Shown: positions 48,366-57,801 of the stretch, piece by piece
Position numbering within the stretch: the stretch's first letter is position 1
Layout of the letters: every line of letters starts with the position of its first letter
NCBI RefSeq assembly: GCF_002215215.1
Contig: NZ_CP018632.1
Location: forward strand, 5,576,501-5,640,500
Length of the DNA: 64,000 nucleotides
Reading direction: 5' to 3'
Source of the DNA: Granulosicoccus antarcticus IMCC3135
GTDB lineage: Bacteria > Pseudomonadota > Gammaproteobacteria > Granulosicoccales > Granulosicoccaceae
Translations under genes and position numbers: made by a program
Notes under the pieces: generated by a model
What the model was told of the DNA's origin: nothing
The model's input: only the letters and a program-made list of their open reading frames with translations
Database searches by the model: none

Positions 48366-49430
48366 TCACTCACGCAATGATTGCTCCAGGTTGTCGATTG
48401 CCGCGGCAAGTTCAACACTAAGGTTGACTCGTGTTCGCACCTCATGGACAGAATGCGGTAAGTCTGTCAGGCCAGTCAACTTCACAGCGTCCTTGGCAGT
48501 CACGAGCACCGGCATATCATCAGAGAAACTCACATCTGCCAGAGTAAACTCATGATGATCAGGCAAGGGATGTGGCTCAACCAGCAACCCCGCGGCCTCC
48601 AGACTATTGAAAAACCGCTGGGGATTACCAATGCCTGCAACGGCGTGAACTCTCTGACCACGCAGAGAATCCAGAGTCAGAGAATGACCGGAAACCAGAT
48701 TAAGCAGCTCTGCTGGCACCAATTGGAAACACTGCTGCGACGAGGCTTGCAAGACGTTTCCCACATCACCCTGTCTCAACGATTGATGCAGATTGCCAAC
48801 AACCTCATTACCATTTCCAGTAAACGGCAACTGAATGGCGACCAGATCAGCGCTTGCAATTTGTTGCGCTGATTCACGCAAGGGACCCGCTGGTAATAAC
48901 CAGCCATTACCCAATCCACGTATGCCATCAAAGACCATGATGTCAGCGGTGCGAGCCATCGCCAGATGTTGCAGCCCATCATCGGAAAATATCAGATTGG
49001 CGTCTGTATGCTCTGCCAGGTATTCAACGGCCGCAGCCCGGTTCACGCACACGCACACAGGAACACCGGTTTGCCGATACAGCATGACTGGCTCATCACC
49101 AGCAGTGGCAGCAGTATCTTCGGCATTGAGCAAATAGGCCTGTTCGTGCCTTGTTCCGCCGTAACCTCGACTGACGATGGCAGGTCTCCAACCGGCGCGC
49201 TGAAATCTTTCGACCAGAGTGGCACATAACGGCGTCTTGCCAGTACCCCCTACGGACAGGTTGCCCACCACGATCACCGGCAGCCGCGAATCATGACGCT
49301 TGATCAGCCCCCGCTCGTAAGCCAGGCGGCGTAACCGCAGAAGCAAACCATAGACAAGCGATATCGGCCAGAGCAGCCGGGCAAACCAGTCGCGTGTCTG
49401 CCAGCTTTGTTCAATTCGACTCACAGGCAA
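48366..49430 (-). CDS. lpxK: Tetraacyldisaccharide 4'-kinase
   Basis: A 354-residue protein (E. coli 328). An N-terminal membrane-associated helix (LLWPISLVYGLLLRLRRLAY) is followed by the P-loop VVGNLSVGGTGKTPL (near residue 53-67), the SRGYGG motif (VSRGYGGTRHEQAYLLN), DDGLQHLAMARTADIMVFDG, PAGPLRE and the HAVAGIGNPQRFF block. It phosphorylates the lipid A precursor at the 4' position at the inner face of the inner membrane. It follows msbA, separated by 67 bases that contain a GTCCGG triplet repeat. Confidence 0.95.
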   Translation of the reverse strand: MPVSRIEQSWQTRDWFARLLWPISLVYGLLLRLRRLAYERGLIKRHDSRLPVIVVGNLSVGGTGKTPLCATLVERFQRAGWRPAIVSRGYGGTRHEQAYLLNAEDTAATAGDEPVMLYRQTGVPVCVCVNRAAAVEYLAEHTDANLIFSDDGLQHLAMARTADIMVFDGIRGLGNGWLLPAGPLRESAQQIASADLVAIQLPFTGNGNEVVGNLHQSLRQGDVGNVLQASSQQCFQLVPAELLNLVSGHSLTLDSLRGQRVHAVAGIGNPQRFFNSLEAAGLLVEPHPLPDHHEFTLADVSFSDDMPVLVTAKDAVKLTGLTDLPHSVHEVRTRVNLSVELAAAIDNLEQSLRE

Positions 49431-49497
49431 ACAGCAGTCCGGGTCCGGGTCCGGGTAGTCGAGAATTTTCTGTTACTCAGGTGAGCAGTCCTCTGCA

Positions 49498-51240
49498 TCA
49501 CCGAAACTGCAACTGGTGCAACTTGAAGTAGTGCGACTTTCTGGCCAGCAGCTCCTCATGGGTACCCACTTCCACGATCTCACCACGATCCATCACAACA
49601 ATACGCGTCGCCTGTTCGATCGTGGACAGCCGATGTGCGATGACAAGTGTGGTCCGCCCTTCCATCAGCGCGTCCAGGCCTTGTTGCACCTTTCTCTCCG
49701 ACTCTGTATCCAGTGCTGAAGTTGCTTCATCAAGAATCAGGATAGGCGCATTCTTCAGTAGTGCTCGCGCTATCGCCACACGCTGCTTCTGACCACCGGA
49801 CAGCATGACACCGTTCTCACCCACCATGGTGTCGTAGCCTTCGGGCAATCTTGAAATAAAATCATGTGCATGCGCCGCCCTGCAGGCCGCATGCAGAGTT
49901 TTTTCGTCAATGGTGTCTCTGCTGCCATAAGCAATATTGCTCGCGATCGTATCGTTGAACAGCATGACATCCTGACTGACTGTCGCAATACGACTGCGCA
50001 AAGAGGCCAAGGTATAGTCCTCCACCGAAGCTCCGTTCACCAACACCGCACCACTTTCCAGCTCATACAATCTGGGCAACAGGTTGACCAGTGAGGTCTT
50101 GCCACTGCCGGACTCCCCGACAAAGGCCACAGTCTCACCGCTGGCTATGGTCAGATCAATCTTGCTCAGTACTGCCGGCTTGTCTTTCTGATAACGCAGA
50201 TGAACATTGCGATATTCGATACTAGCAATGTTCTCTTCAAGCTTCTGTGTTCCATGATCATGCTCAGACTCCAGATCCAGTATGGCAAACAGGCTCTCGC
50301 CAGCAGCGATGCCTTTCTGAATCTGGCTATTGAGTGAAGTCATGCGCTTGAGTGGAGCGAACAGCAGCAGCATGGCCGTAATGAACGACATGAAACTACC
50401 GACCGAAATTCGATCGTCTGCATCGCCACTGGAGGCAATATAGACAATGACAGCCAAAGCCAACGCCACCAGCAGCTGAACAATGGGCTCATTCATGGCC
50501 TTGACCATGGTCTCCTTCATGTTGAAGGCGCGATTGCTTTCATTGGCCAGCTCGAACGATTGCATCTCTTCTTGCTGACCACCAAAGATCTTGATGACCC
50601 GAGCCCCTTCCACCGCTTCCTGGATGACGTGACTGACATCGCCCATGGAGCCCTGAATACTACGACTGATGGATCGGAACTGCCGACTGACACGAGCGAC
50701 GATAACGCCGATGATCGGGCCAATGATCAGAAATGCCAGAGATAACTGCCAACTTTGATAGAACATCAGGCCGAACAGACCGATGGCTGTCAGAGTATCG
50801 CGAACCATGACCGTCAACGAACTGCTGGCCGCATTGGCAACCATCTGGCTATTGAAGGTAATGCGTGAAATGAGCTCACCTGATGAAGCTCTATCGTAAA
50901 AAGAGGTAGGCAAAGTCAGGTACTTTTCGAATATTTCACTGCGAAGCTGCTTGATCACTCGCCAGCCTATCCATGCAATGTAATAGGTAGAGGCGAAGCC
51001 TGCGATGCCGCGCACCAGAAATATGCCAATGATCAACAGCGGCACCATCAGAATCGAGCGCTTGTCCTGCTCGACAAAACTGCCATCCAGCATGGGCTTC
51101 ATGAGCGCCGCAAAGGCAGTATCGGTTACCGCATAGCCAACCATGCCGATAACGGCAATGATGAATTCGCGCCGATAAGGCCGGACGTACGCCAACAGCC
51201 GCTTGTAAGTCATGCTGCCTGCTACAGATTCAATTTCCAC
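49498..51240 (-). CDS. msbA: Lipid A export permease/ATP-binding protein MsbA
   Basis: A 580-residue half-transporter (E. coli 582). Six membrane helices (about 20-320) are followed by the ABC ATPase: Walker A GESGSGKTSLVNLLPRLYE near 373, the Q-loop TVSQDVMLFNDTIASNIAYG, the signature LSGGQKQRVAIARALLKNAP near 478, Walker B ILILDEATSALD and the switch VIAHRLSTIE. It flips core-lipid A across the inner membrane as a homodimer. An ATG nine codons in (51213) also fits the family start. exbD lies 138 bases upstream with a hairpin between; lpxK follows. Confidence 0.95.
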   Translation of the reverse strand: MEIESVAGSMTYKRLLAYVRPYRREFIIAVIGMVGYAVTDTAFAALMKPMLDGSFVEQDKRSILMVPLLIIGIFLVRGIAGFASTYYIAWIGWRVIKQLRSEIFEKYLTLPTSFYDRASSGELISRITFNSQMVANAASSSLTVMVRDTLTAIGLFGLMFYQSWQLSLAFLIIGPIIGVIVARVSRQFRSISRSIQGSMGDVSHVIQEAVEGARVIKIFGGQQEEMQSFELANESNRAFNMKETMVKAMNEPIVQLLVALALAVIVYIASSGDADDRISVGSFMSFITAMLLLFAPLKRMTSLNSQIQKGIAAGESLFAILDLESEHDHGTQKLEENIASIEYRNVHLRYQKDKPAVLSKIDLTIASGETVAFVGESGSGKTSLVNLLPRLYELESGAVLVNGASVEDYTLASLRSRIATVSQDVMLFNDTIASNIAYGSRDTIDEKTLHAACRAAHAHDFISRLPEGYDTMVGENGVMLSGGQKQRVAIARALLKNAPILILDEATSALDTESERKVQQGLDALMEGRTTLVIAHRLSTIEQATRIVVMDRGEIVEVGTHEELLARKSHYFKLHQLQFR

Positions 51241-51341
51241 GACTTATACCGCCAAGGTCAGACCGTGACGTACAAACGTTCCGGTGATTAATATCGTAAG
51301 CAAGCGTGGGAAATCTCTGGGCATGACGTTATTTGATTGGC

Positions 51342-51359
51342 GGGCACTATTGAGTGCCC
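51342..51359. terminator. Perfect hairpin between exbD and msbA
   Basis: Arms GGGCACT (51342-51348) and AGTGCCC (51353-51359) with a four-base loop. It lies 20 bases after the exbD stop on the minus strand. No T-run follows, so partial termination or processing is possible. Confidence 0.45.
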
Positions 51360-51378
51360 ACTATGCCAGTAAATTAAC

Positions 51379-51795
51379 CTAGTCGGTACTTCGTGATGTC
51401 GCAATGGACATCTTGAGCATACCAAGCTGGCCTGCAGCATCCATCGCCGTAACGACAGATTGATGAGGAGCCTGAGCATCAGCACGTATCGTCAATGGAA
51501 TGTCACGCTTGCCACCTGAGATCTTGTACAGGGCATTTTGCACCGTCGCCACATCCGAGTTGACCAGTTCCTGGTCATTGATGAAATAGTGCCCCGCTGC
51601 ATTAATCACTATTTCGATTCGATCCTGAGATGATTCGGTTTCAGTATCACTTGCGCGCGGAAGCTGCAGGGATATCTCCGACTCCTTCTGGAAGGTGGTG
51701 GATACCATGAAAAATATCAGCAGCAGGAACACCACATCGATCAACGGTGTCAGGTTGAGTTCCAGCTCCTCGCGTGGTTCTCGTTTGAACTTCAT
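51379..51795 (-). CDS. exbD: ExbD/TolR-family proton-channel component
   Basis: A 138-residue protein: a short cytosolic start (MKFKREPREELELNLTPLID), a single membrane helix (VVFLLLIFFMVSTTF) with the conserved Asp of LTPLIDVVF that carries protons, then a periplasmic domain (LQLPRASDTETES ... VIRADAQAPHQSVVTAMDAA). With the ExbB-like partner it converts proton flow into work on TonB-type proteins. No tonB is present. The comEC-exbB-exbD-msbA-lpxK order is conserved in many gammaproteobacteria, suggesting an envelope role. It overlaps exbB by four bases. Confidence 0.9.
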   Translation of the reverse strand: MKFKREPREELELNLTPLIDVVFLLLIFFMVSTTFQKESEISLQLPRASDTETESSQDRIEIVINAAGHYFINDQELVNSDVATVQNALYKISGGKRDIPLTIRADAQAPHQSVVTAMDAAGQLGMLKMSIATSRSTD

Positions 51796-52421
51796 CCCTG
51801 CGCTACTCTCGCCTGCGACTGTCGCTTCTGCAGAACATCAACCAGTTTCAGCGATTCCTTTTCCATATCCACTACAAGGCCATCGACCTTACGGCGAAAA
51901 TAACGATGAAACATCAATGCCGGTATGGCCACCATCAGGCCACCAGCCGTGGTAATCAAGGCTTGTGAAATACCGCCAGCCAGCTGCGCCGGATTGCCAA
52001 CACCCACAGTTGTAATGTTGGTAAACACGCTGATCATGCCGATGACAGTACCCAGCAAACCGAGCAGTGGCGTGACCGCGGCAATGGTACCCAGAGCATT
52101 CAGATAACGCTCCAGCTCGTGAGCAACATGCCCGCCTACTTCTTCTATGGATGCCTTCATGACCTCACGATCGTGGCTGCGATTATGCAGTCCAGCCGCC
52201 AGCACTCTCCCCAGAGGAGATGCTTGCTGTATCTCGCGAATCTTGTCTTCTGTCAACTGACGAGTACTTGCCATGCGCCAGACATCGGCGACCAGATTGA
52301 CAGGCAATACTTTGTCATTTCGAAGTGAAAAAAAACGCTCTCCGATAATGGCCAGTGCAATTACCGAACTCGCAACAATCGGCACCATCAACCAACCGCC
52401 AGCAGTAACTATTTCCCACAC
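51792..52421 (-). CDS. exbB: ExbB/TolQ/MotA-family proton-channel component
   Basis: A 209-residue protein with three membrane helices: WLMVPIVASSVIALAIIGER (N-terminal), then GTIAAVTPLLGLLGTVIGMI and ALITTAGGLMVAIPALMFHR. The conserved channel motifs TPLLGLLGTVIGMISVF and GISQALITTAGGLMVAIPA are typical of MotA_ExbB. A large cytoplasmic loop joins helices 1 and 2. It forms a pentamer around two ExbD subunits. The start overlaps the end of comEC by 13 bases, and its stop overlaps exbD by four. Confidence 0.92.
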   Translation of the reverse strand: MWEIVTAGGWLMVPIVASSVIALAIIGERFFSLRNDKVLPVNLVADVWRMASTRQLTEDKIREIQQASPLGRVLAAGLHNRSHDREVMKASIEEVGGHVAHELERYLNALGTIAAVTPLLGLLGTVIGMISVFTNITTVGVGNPAQLAGGISQALITTAGGLMVAIPALMFHRYFRRKVDGLVVDMEKESLKLVDVLQKRQSQARVAQG

Positions 52422-54931
52422 AGTGTCTGTCCCTTATGCGCAAGTGAAAACAAGCGCAACGCTTGAGACTGTTCCGAAAACCTCTCAGAACAGGCTGTAT
52501 TTACGATTCCGTGCCAGAAGCTACGGTGTGAACGCCACCAGGTTGATGGCGGGTGGTCGACGCCCGACCGGTCAAACGAAAAAGATACTGCACCCTCCGT
52601 ACCAGTAATGTAGGGCATTGCACCAACTAATTCATAACGTGATTGTACATCGGCATGAGGAAAACCATAACGATTGCCTTGCCCTGATGGAAAAACAATA
52701 TGTAATGGCCTCAGAGTTTCAAGCAGGTTACTTGTTGAAGACGTATTACTACCATGGTGTGGAGCGACCATGAGATCTATGTTCAATGGCGAAAACGCCG
52801 AGCCCGACTGGCCTTGCAACACACTACGCAAGCGTCTGGCCAACTGCGCCTCCCCCGCCGCCTCGATGTCACCAGTGAGCAAGACTCGACTGGCTCCATG
52901 ATGTACCAGTAACACACAGGAAAGATCGTTATCCGAACCTTTATCCGATGCTGCCGGATGCATCAGGCTGAAAATCGTAGCACCATCCTGCCACTGCATG
53001 CCAACCCGACAAGCTTCGCCCTTCAAGTCCGCACGTATGTGACGAATATCTGACGGATCAATCATCGTCGCTAACGGCACGCTGCTGATCAGACGAACAT
53101 CAGGATAACGATTCAGAACATCGCTGACTCCGAAAGCATGATCTTCATCGCCATGAGAGACAACCAGCGTATCGATACGCCGCCTGCCACGAGAATGCAG
53201 GAATGGCACTACGACGGCTTCGAACATACTCAGATCACTTGAGACCTTGCCACCCGTATCAAACAGCAACGTCTGCTGCTCACTGAAAACCAGCACTGCC
53301 AGACCTTGCCCGACGTCCAGCACATGAGCCTCGAAGCCGTCCATCGGCGGACGATATACATTGAACAGCAAGGCAGGCATCAGCATGGGTACCGCCAGCC
53401 ATCGCCACCCTAACCCTCGCGGGGCCAACAATAGCAACAGCCCTGAAAGACACAGCAAGGCAACACTCAGAGATGGCATCACCAAGGTCACTGAGCCTGC
53501 CACAAACTCCATTATCCATCGCAGCAACACCAGTAATCCTTCGATGGACCATTGGGCCAGCATCAGCACACTGTTACCCAGCTCCGGAGACAGCAAGCTC
53601 CCAAGCAGCGCAAGAAAGCACAAGGGAACTACAATGATGCCGACCCACGGAACAGCCACCAGGTTGGCCAATGGCGCGATCAACGAACCTGTTTGAAAGA
53701 ACCATGCGGTCACTGGCAACAGCAACAAACCCAACAGGATGTGCATATGCAACGCATGTGGAAGCTGCATCAAGATGCGTTTTCCAAATGTGGTTTCTGT
53801 CTCCTGATCCATACTCGGCGCTGCTCTCTGGCGGCCGTGGTGCAAGTAGAACAATGCTGCCACAGTACCGAAAGATAACCAGAAACCGACGGATAGTACT
53901 CCCAGTGGATTGTGCAAAAGCACCGCCAGCAGCGCCAGACAAAGACCTGTGGTGGTTCCAAGCACTCTGAACCGCAAGCCTGCAAATACCCATACCGCCA
54001 ACATGATCACGGCACGCTGTGTCGGTAACCCGAAGCCTGCCAGCAACGCATAGACGATAGCGATACCCAGACTGAACAGCAGGCCAATATCACGTGGGTC
54101 CAGGTTCGGAAAACGGAATCGGATAGCAGTAAGGTGGCGCAACATTCGACCACTGATCCATCTTGTCGCCACAAAAACCCAGCCTGCCAGCAAGCTGATG
54201 TGCAAGCCGGAAATAGCCAACAGGTGGGCTGTGCCCGTCTGCCTCAGTAAATCCCAGACCTCATCAGTTACTGCGTGCCTCACGCCAAGCGTGAGAGCCT
54301 GCACCAGAGCAAGCTGGTCGTTGCCCGCCGGCAATTCGCTCAAGTTATAAGCCAGTTTTTCACGCAAGGCTGCCACACTGCCTGAACTCGCTTCGTGCAG
54401 GCGCAACGCCTGTGGAGAATTCCTGACATAGCCTCTCGCATGAATACCTGAAGCCAGAGCCCATTGAACGCGATCAAAGCCACCAGGATTGCGCAAGCCC
54501 GTCATGGGCCGAAGTCTGGTCGTGAGCTCCCACGTTTCGCCAGCGTGTAATTCAGACGGAGACCCATACCAACTCAATTGCAGGCGGCGTGGCCCGAGAG
54601 GCAAGGTACAGGATCGGCACTGCGTCACAATTGCTTCAAAGCGCAGACGCCGAGCGTCTCGCTGCGGTACGCTAGAGACTTGAACGACCAGACGAACATC
54701 CACCCCAAGCTCTTCAAGGCGTAGTTGCCGGACCGAGAGCTCCAGGAAGGTAGCACTGAGCATGAGTATTGCGAACAGACAGCCGAGTATTGCCGCTCTG
54801 AAACGTGTGCAATAGAGGAACGTCAGAAACATTGCCAGCGACATCAACACAATCGACATTGGCGTCGGTATCGATCTGAGCCGCAAAATGACAACCACGC
54901 CAATCAGACAGGCAACCGCGAACAGGCGCAT
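52409..54931 (-). CDS. comEC: DNA internalization competence protein ComEC/Rec2
   Basis: 840 residues from ATG 54931; a TTG at 54964 is also in frame. Domains: an N-terminal membrane pair and OB-like DUF4131 domain (about 1-180); the competence membrane domain (about 200-500: LTLGVRHAVTDEVWDLLRQT, GTAHLLAISGLHISLLAGWV, LLAGFGLPTQRAVIMLAVWV); then a C-terminal metallo-beta-lactamase-like domain (about 540-800: VLDVGQGLAVLV, VVSHGDEDHAFGV near 590, LLTGDIEA, HHGSNTSS). It forms the inner-membrane DNA channel for natural transformation and probably trims the incoming strand. Full length and motif-complete, so competence is plausible; other com and pil genes are outside the window. Confidence 0.93.
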   Translation of the reverse strand: MRLFAVACLIGVVVILRLRSIPTPMSIVLMSLAMFLTFLYCTRFRAAILGCLFAILMLSATFLELSVRQLRLEELGVDVRLVVQVSSVPQRDARRLRFEAIVTQCRSCTLPLGPRRLQLSWYGSPSELHAGETWELTTRLRPMTGLRNPGGFDRVQWALASGIHARGYVRNSPQALRLHEASSGSVAALREKLAYNLSELPAGNDQLALVQALTLGVRHAVTDEVWDLLRQTGTAHLLAISGLHISLLAGWVFVATRWISGRMLRHLTAIRFRFPNLDPRDIGLLFSLGIAIVYALLAGFGLPTQRAVIMLAVWVFAGLRFRVLGTTTGLCLALLAVLLHNPLGVLSVGFWLSFGTVAALFYLHHGRQRAAPSMDQETETTFGKRILMQLPHALHMHILLGLLLLPVTAWFFQTGSLIAPLANLVAVPWVGIIVVPLCFLALLGSLLSPELGNSVLMLAQWSIEGLLVLLRWIMEFVAGSVTLVMPSLSVALLCLSGLLLLLAPRGLGWRWLAVPMLMPALLFNVYRPPMDGFEAHVLDVGQGLAVLVFSEQQTLLFDTGGKVSSDLSMFEAVVVPFLHSRGRRRIDTLVVSHGDEDHAFGVSDVLNRYPDVRLISSVPLATMIDPSDIRHIRADLKGEACRVGMQWQDGATIFSLMHPAASDKGSDNDLSCVLLVHHGASRVLLTGDIEAAGEAQLARRLRSVLQGQSGSAFSPLNIDLMVAPHHGSNTSSTSNLLETLRPLHIVFPSGQGNRYGFPHADVQSRYELVGAMPYITGTEGAVSFSFDRSGVDHPPSTWWRSHRSFWHGIVNTACSERFSEQSQALRLFSLAHKGQTLCGK

Positions 54932-55038
54932 CAGCGAGTTCCCTCGTTTGCCACAGCCGGCCAAAAATAGCTTAATAATTGCCGAGTTTGGTCGTTACCG
55001 TAAGCAATCCTGCCTGATTTCCCACAGGTTCTCCGACG

Positions 55039-55608
55039 ATGACCAGTAACTGGTTGAGAGATCACCTGCCCGATGCCACCTCGGTGCGCCGCAAGCTGCA
55101 CATGCAGCTGGGCGGCTCCGACACTCATCCAGATGCATGCCGAGCCTGGATAAGGAATACTTTTGCCCAACCGACCGTCTGGCACCTCAATCGTCGTTCG
55201 GTAGCCGGGGGCGTTGCGGTGGGTCTGTTTATCAGCTGGATTCCCATCCCGCTGCAAATGCTGCTGGCAGCAGTCATTGCCGCCGTGTTGCGCGTCCATG
55301 TGCCTGTCTCCGTGGTCATGGTGTGGTTCACCAATCCTTTGACCTTTGCCCCCCTACTTTATGCAGCCTGGCGCAGCGGGTCAATGATTCTTGGCAAACC
55401 GGTTCTTGCTGAACCACTGAGCTTCTCTACCCACAGCCTGCTGATCAGTGCCGGTCAGGCCTGGCCTACCTTGCTGACGGGCATGCTGTTTTGTGCCTGC
55501 GTATCCGCGGTACTGGGTTTCACCATAACCATGCTTGTCTGGCGTATCCACGCCCTGCGCCGCTGGCGCCAGAGACCCCATCGTTGGGACAAATCAGGCT
55601 CAGACTGA
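55039..55608 (+). CDS. DUF2062 membrane protein
   Basis: A 189-residue protein. A soluble N-terminus is followed by WIRNTFAQPTVWHLNRRSVA and a hydrophobic region with GGVAVGLFISWIPIPLQMLL, AAVIAAVLRVHVPVSVVMVW and FTNPLTFAPLLYAAWRSGSM, the DUF2062 signature with its conserved NP. A final helix region ends in a basic tail. Three or four membrane segments are predicted. The family function is unknown; members often accompany comEC and lol genes. It is transcribed alone, divergently from comEC and convergently with lolD. Confidence 0.85.
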   Translation: MTSNWLRDHLPDATSVRRKLHMQLGGSDTHPDACRAWIRNTFAQPTVWHLNRRSVAGGVAVGLFISWIPIPLQMLLAAVIAAVLRVHVPVSVVMVWFTNPLTFAPLLYAAWRSGSMILGKPVLAEPLSFSTHSLLISAGQAWPTLLTGMLFCACVSAVLGFTITMLVWRIHALRRWRQRPHRWDKSGSD

Positions 55609-55691
55609 CAGTTCTGCCCCAGGACGTGATCCAGAGCAGTGGACCAGAACATCGCTCCGAGACTGGATTTCCTGCTGGACGTAAAACGAGG

Positions 55692-56390
55692 TTAGTCCAG
55701 CGAATGCTCTTGCAAGGTGCCATGGGTCAGCTTCAGAACCCGGTCCATCCGGCCTGCCAATCGACTATCGTGAGTCACCACCAGAAAGCTGGTGCCCAGC
55801 TCATGATTGAGCTCTAACATCAATTCATAGACGCGCCCGGCTGTGTCTTCATCCAGGTTGCCGGTCGGCTCATCCGCCAACACAACGTCAGGGCTAGTTA
55901 CCAAAGCTCGTGCAATGGCGGCCCGTTGACGCTCGCCACCTGACAACTCGGCAGGCTTGTGACGCAAACGCTCTCCCAGACCCACTCTTTCAAGTAGCTG
56001 CGCGGCCTGCGCCGAGGCGGCCTTTTTGGTTTCACCACGGATCAATAACGGCATGCTGACATTCTCCAGAGCACTGAATTCCGGCAGCAAATGGTGAAAT
56101 TGATACACAAAACCCACAGAGCGGTTACGTAATCGTCCCCGCGCCGCCTGCTTGAGCTCTGCGATATTCTGACCTGCCAGGTGAATCGTGCCGGAGGTGG
56201 GCGTATCCAGACCGCCAAGCAGATGCAGCAACGTGCTCTTGCCGCTGCCCGAGCTACCGATGATCGCCACCCGTTCAGCACGCCTGATGCTCAGCGATAC
56301 AGACCGCAAAACATCTACCGAGAGGTCTCCCTGCCGGTAACTATGACTCAGCTCGCAAGCTTCCAGTACGATGTCCGTTTTCTCACTCAT
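55692..56390 (-). CDS. lolD: Lipoprotein-releasing system ATPase LolD
   Basis: 232 residues from ATG 56390 (E. coli LolD 233). The frame is open upstream, but the family begins at [20 protein letters not shown]. Walker [21 protein letters not shown] near 43, [20 protein letters not shown] (Q-loop and LolD-type motif), signature [20 protein letters not shown] near 148, Walker [13 protein letters not shown] and switch His in [15 protein letters not shown]. It powers transfer of lipoproteins from the inner membrane to LolA. It overlaps the upstream lolC/E gene by eight bases. Confidence 0.95.
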   Translation of the reverse strand: MSEKTDIVLEACELSHSYRQGDLSVDVLRSVSLSIRRAERVAIIGSSGSGKSTLLHLLGGLDTPTSGTIHLAGQNIAELKQAARGRLRNRSVGFVYQFHHLLPEFSALENVSMPLLIRGETKKAASAQAAQLLERVGLGERLRHKPAELSGGERQRAAIARALVTSPDVVLADEPTGNLDEDTAGRVYELMLELNHELGTSFLVVTHDSRLAGRMDRVLKLTHGTLQEHSLD

Positions 56391-57633
56391 AAGCCAGTGC
56401 TCGCGCCGGGTCGGTACGTGATGCACGCCACGCCGGGTAGATAGTTGCCAGCAACGACAGACCAAAGGACATGAGCCCCACTTTGATGACATCGGCGCTG
56501 CGTAAATCGGATGGCATCTTGTCGATGTAATACACCTCAGGATTAAGCACCGGGCCGGTGAAACGCTCGATAAATGGCACCACTACATCGATATTGCTGG
56601 CCAGTGCCACGCCCCCAAGCAGCCCTGCTACCGTACCCAGAACACCAATCAAGGTGCCTTGCACGACAAAAATTGACAAGATACTGGCCGGTGATGCCCC
56701 TTGTGTTCTCAGTATGGCGATATCCGCCTGCTTGTCTTGCACCAGCATGACCAGAGTAGAGATGATGTTGAACGCCGCCACTGCGACAATCATTGACAGA
56801 ATGATGAACATCATGGTTTTTTCCATCTTTACGGCCATGAAATAGTTGGCATTCTGCTGTGTCCAGTCGCTCACGAAATTGTCATAACCAAGCTCACTCT
56901 GCAGATCGCGGGAAACCTGAGGGGCAAGACTGGTATCAGACAGCTTCAGACGTACGCCCGAGTACTGATCATTCATCTTGAACAGCTTGGCACTATCCAC
57001 CGCGTGCATCACCGCCAGATTTCTGTCGAACTGGAACATTCCGAACCGGAAAATACCGGTAACAGTAAAACGTTTGACACGCGGCACGAACCCCATGGGG
57101 GTCACGTTGGCTTCAGGCGTGATAACCATGATCTTGTCGCCGACGATAGCTCCCAGATAAGAGGCCAGATCAGCCCCCAGTAGAAGCCCGTACTCACCAG
57201 GCTGCAAGGCCACATCCAGAGATTCGACGTACTCCAGCCGATCACCCAGCTCAGATACCTTGCCTTCTTCCTCGGGTAACACGCCGCGAACCAATGCTCC
57301 GGTGGAGCGTCCGGCATGCACCAGCATCACCTGACCTTCGACATAAGGGGCTGCACCGATGACTTCCGAGTGCGCGGAGGCGATATCCGCAATTTCCTGC
57401 CAGTTTTCCAGAGAGTCACCCAGCCCCGTTACCGTGGCATGGGACGAGGCCCCGACAATTCGTTCACGCATCTCCTTCTCGAAGCCATTCATGACCGAAG
57501 TCACAGTAATGAGCGCAGTCACGCCTAGCATGATTCCAAGAATCGATACCAGAGAGATGAATGAAATAAAATGATTTCGCCGTTTGGCTCGCGTATAACG
57601 CAGACCGACGAACAGTTCGTATGGTTGAAACAT
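56383..57633 (-). CDS. lolC: Lipoprotein-releasing system permease LolC/LolE
   Basis: A 416-residue permease. Start [20 protein letters not shown]; the first membrane helix contains [20 protein letters not shown] with the family motif [19 protein letters not shown] large periplasmic domain follows (about 50-265), then three C-terminal helices ([60 protein letters not shown]) and the terminal [11 protein letters not shown]. The PARALRYE-type end and the N-terminal motif are those of LolC/LolE. With only one permease gene here beside lolD, it may be a homodimeric LolF type, but a second could lie elsewhere. Confidence 0.92.
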   Translation of the reverse strand: MFQPYELFVGLRYTRAKRRNHFISFISLVSILGIMLGVTALITVTSVMNGFEKEMRERIVGASSHATVTGLGDSLENWQEIADIASAHSEVIGAAPYVEGQVMLVHAGRSTGALVRGVLPEEEGKVSELGDRLEYVESLDVALQPGEYGLLLGADLASYLGAIVGDKIMVITPEANVTPMGFVPRVKRFTVTGIFRFGMFQFDRNLAVMHAVDSAKLFKMNDQYSGVRLKLSDTSLAPQVSRDLQSELGYDNFVSDWTQQNANYFMAVKMEKTMMFIILSMIVAVAAFNIISTLVMLVQDKQADIAILRTQGASPASILSIFVVQGTLIGVLGTVAGLLGGVALASNIDVVVPFIERFTGPVLNPEVYYIDKMPSDLRSADVIKVGLMSFGLSLLATIYPAWRASRTDPARALAYE

Positions 57634-57801
57634 GACCTGTTGGAGCCGCTACCGTAGACAAGGTTCGCGGATAGTGTAGTGAATTGACAGGCAGGCAGGC
57701 GTTCCGATTGAGTAAATGACGCCTGCAAGTCCCGAACGGGGTAAATATGGGACAATCAGCCCTGCAACGTTCCCGCCAGACAGACTGATTCCACGAGGTT
57801 C

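Noticed and set aside
49437..49454. Three GTCCGG copies between lpxK and msbA
   Set aside because: A short slippage tract with no associated element; not enough to call a functional repeat.
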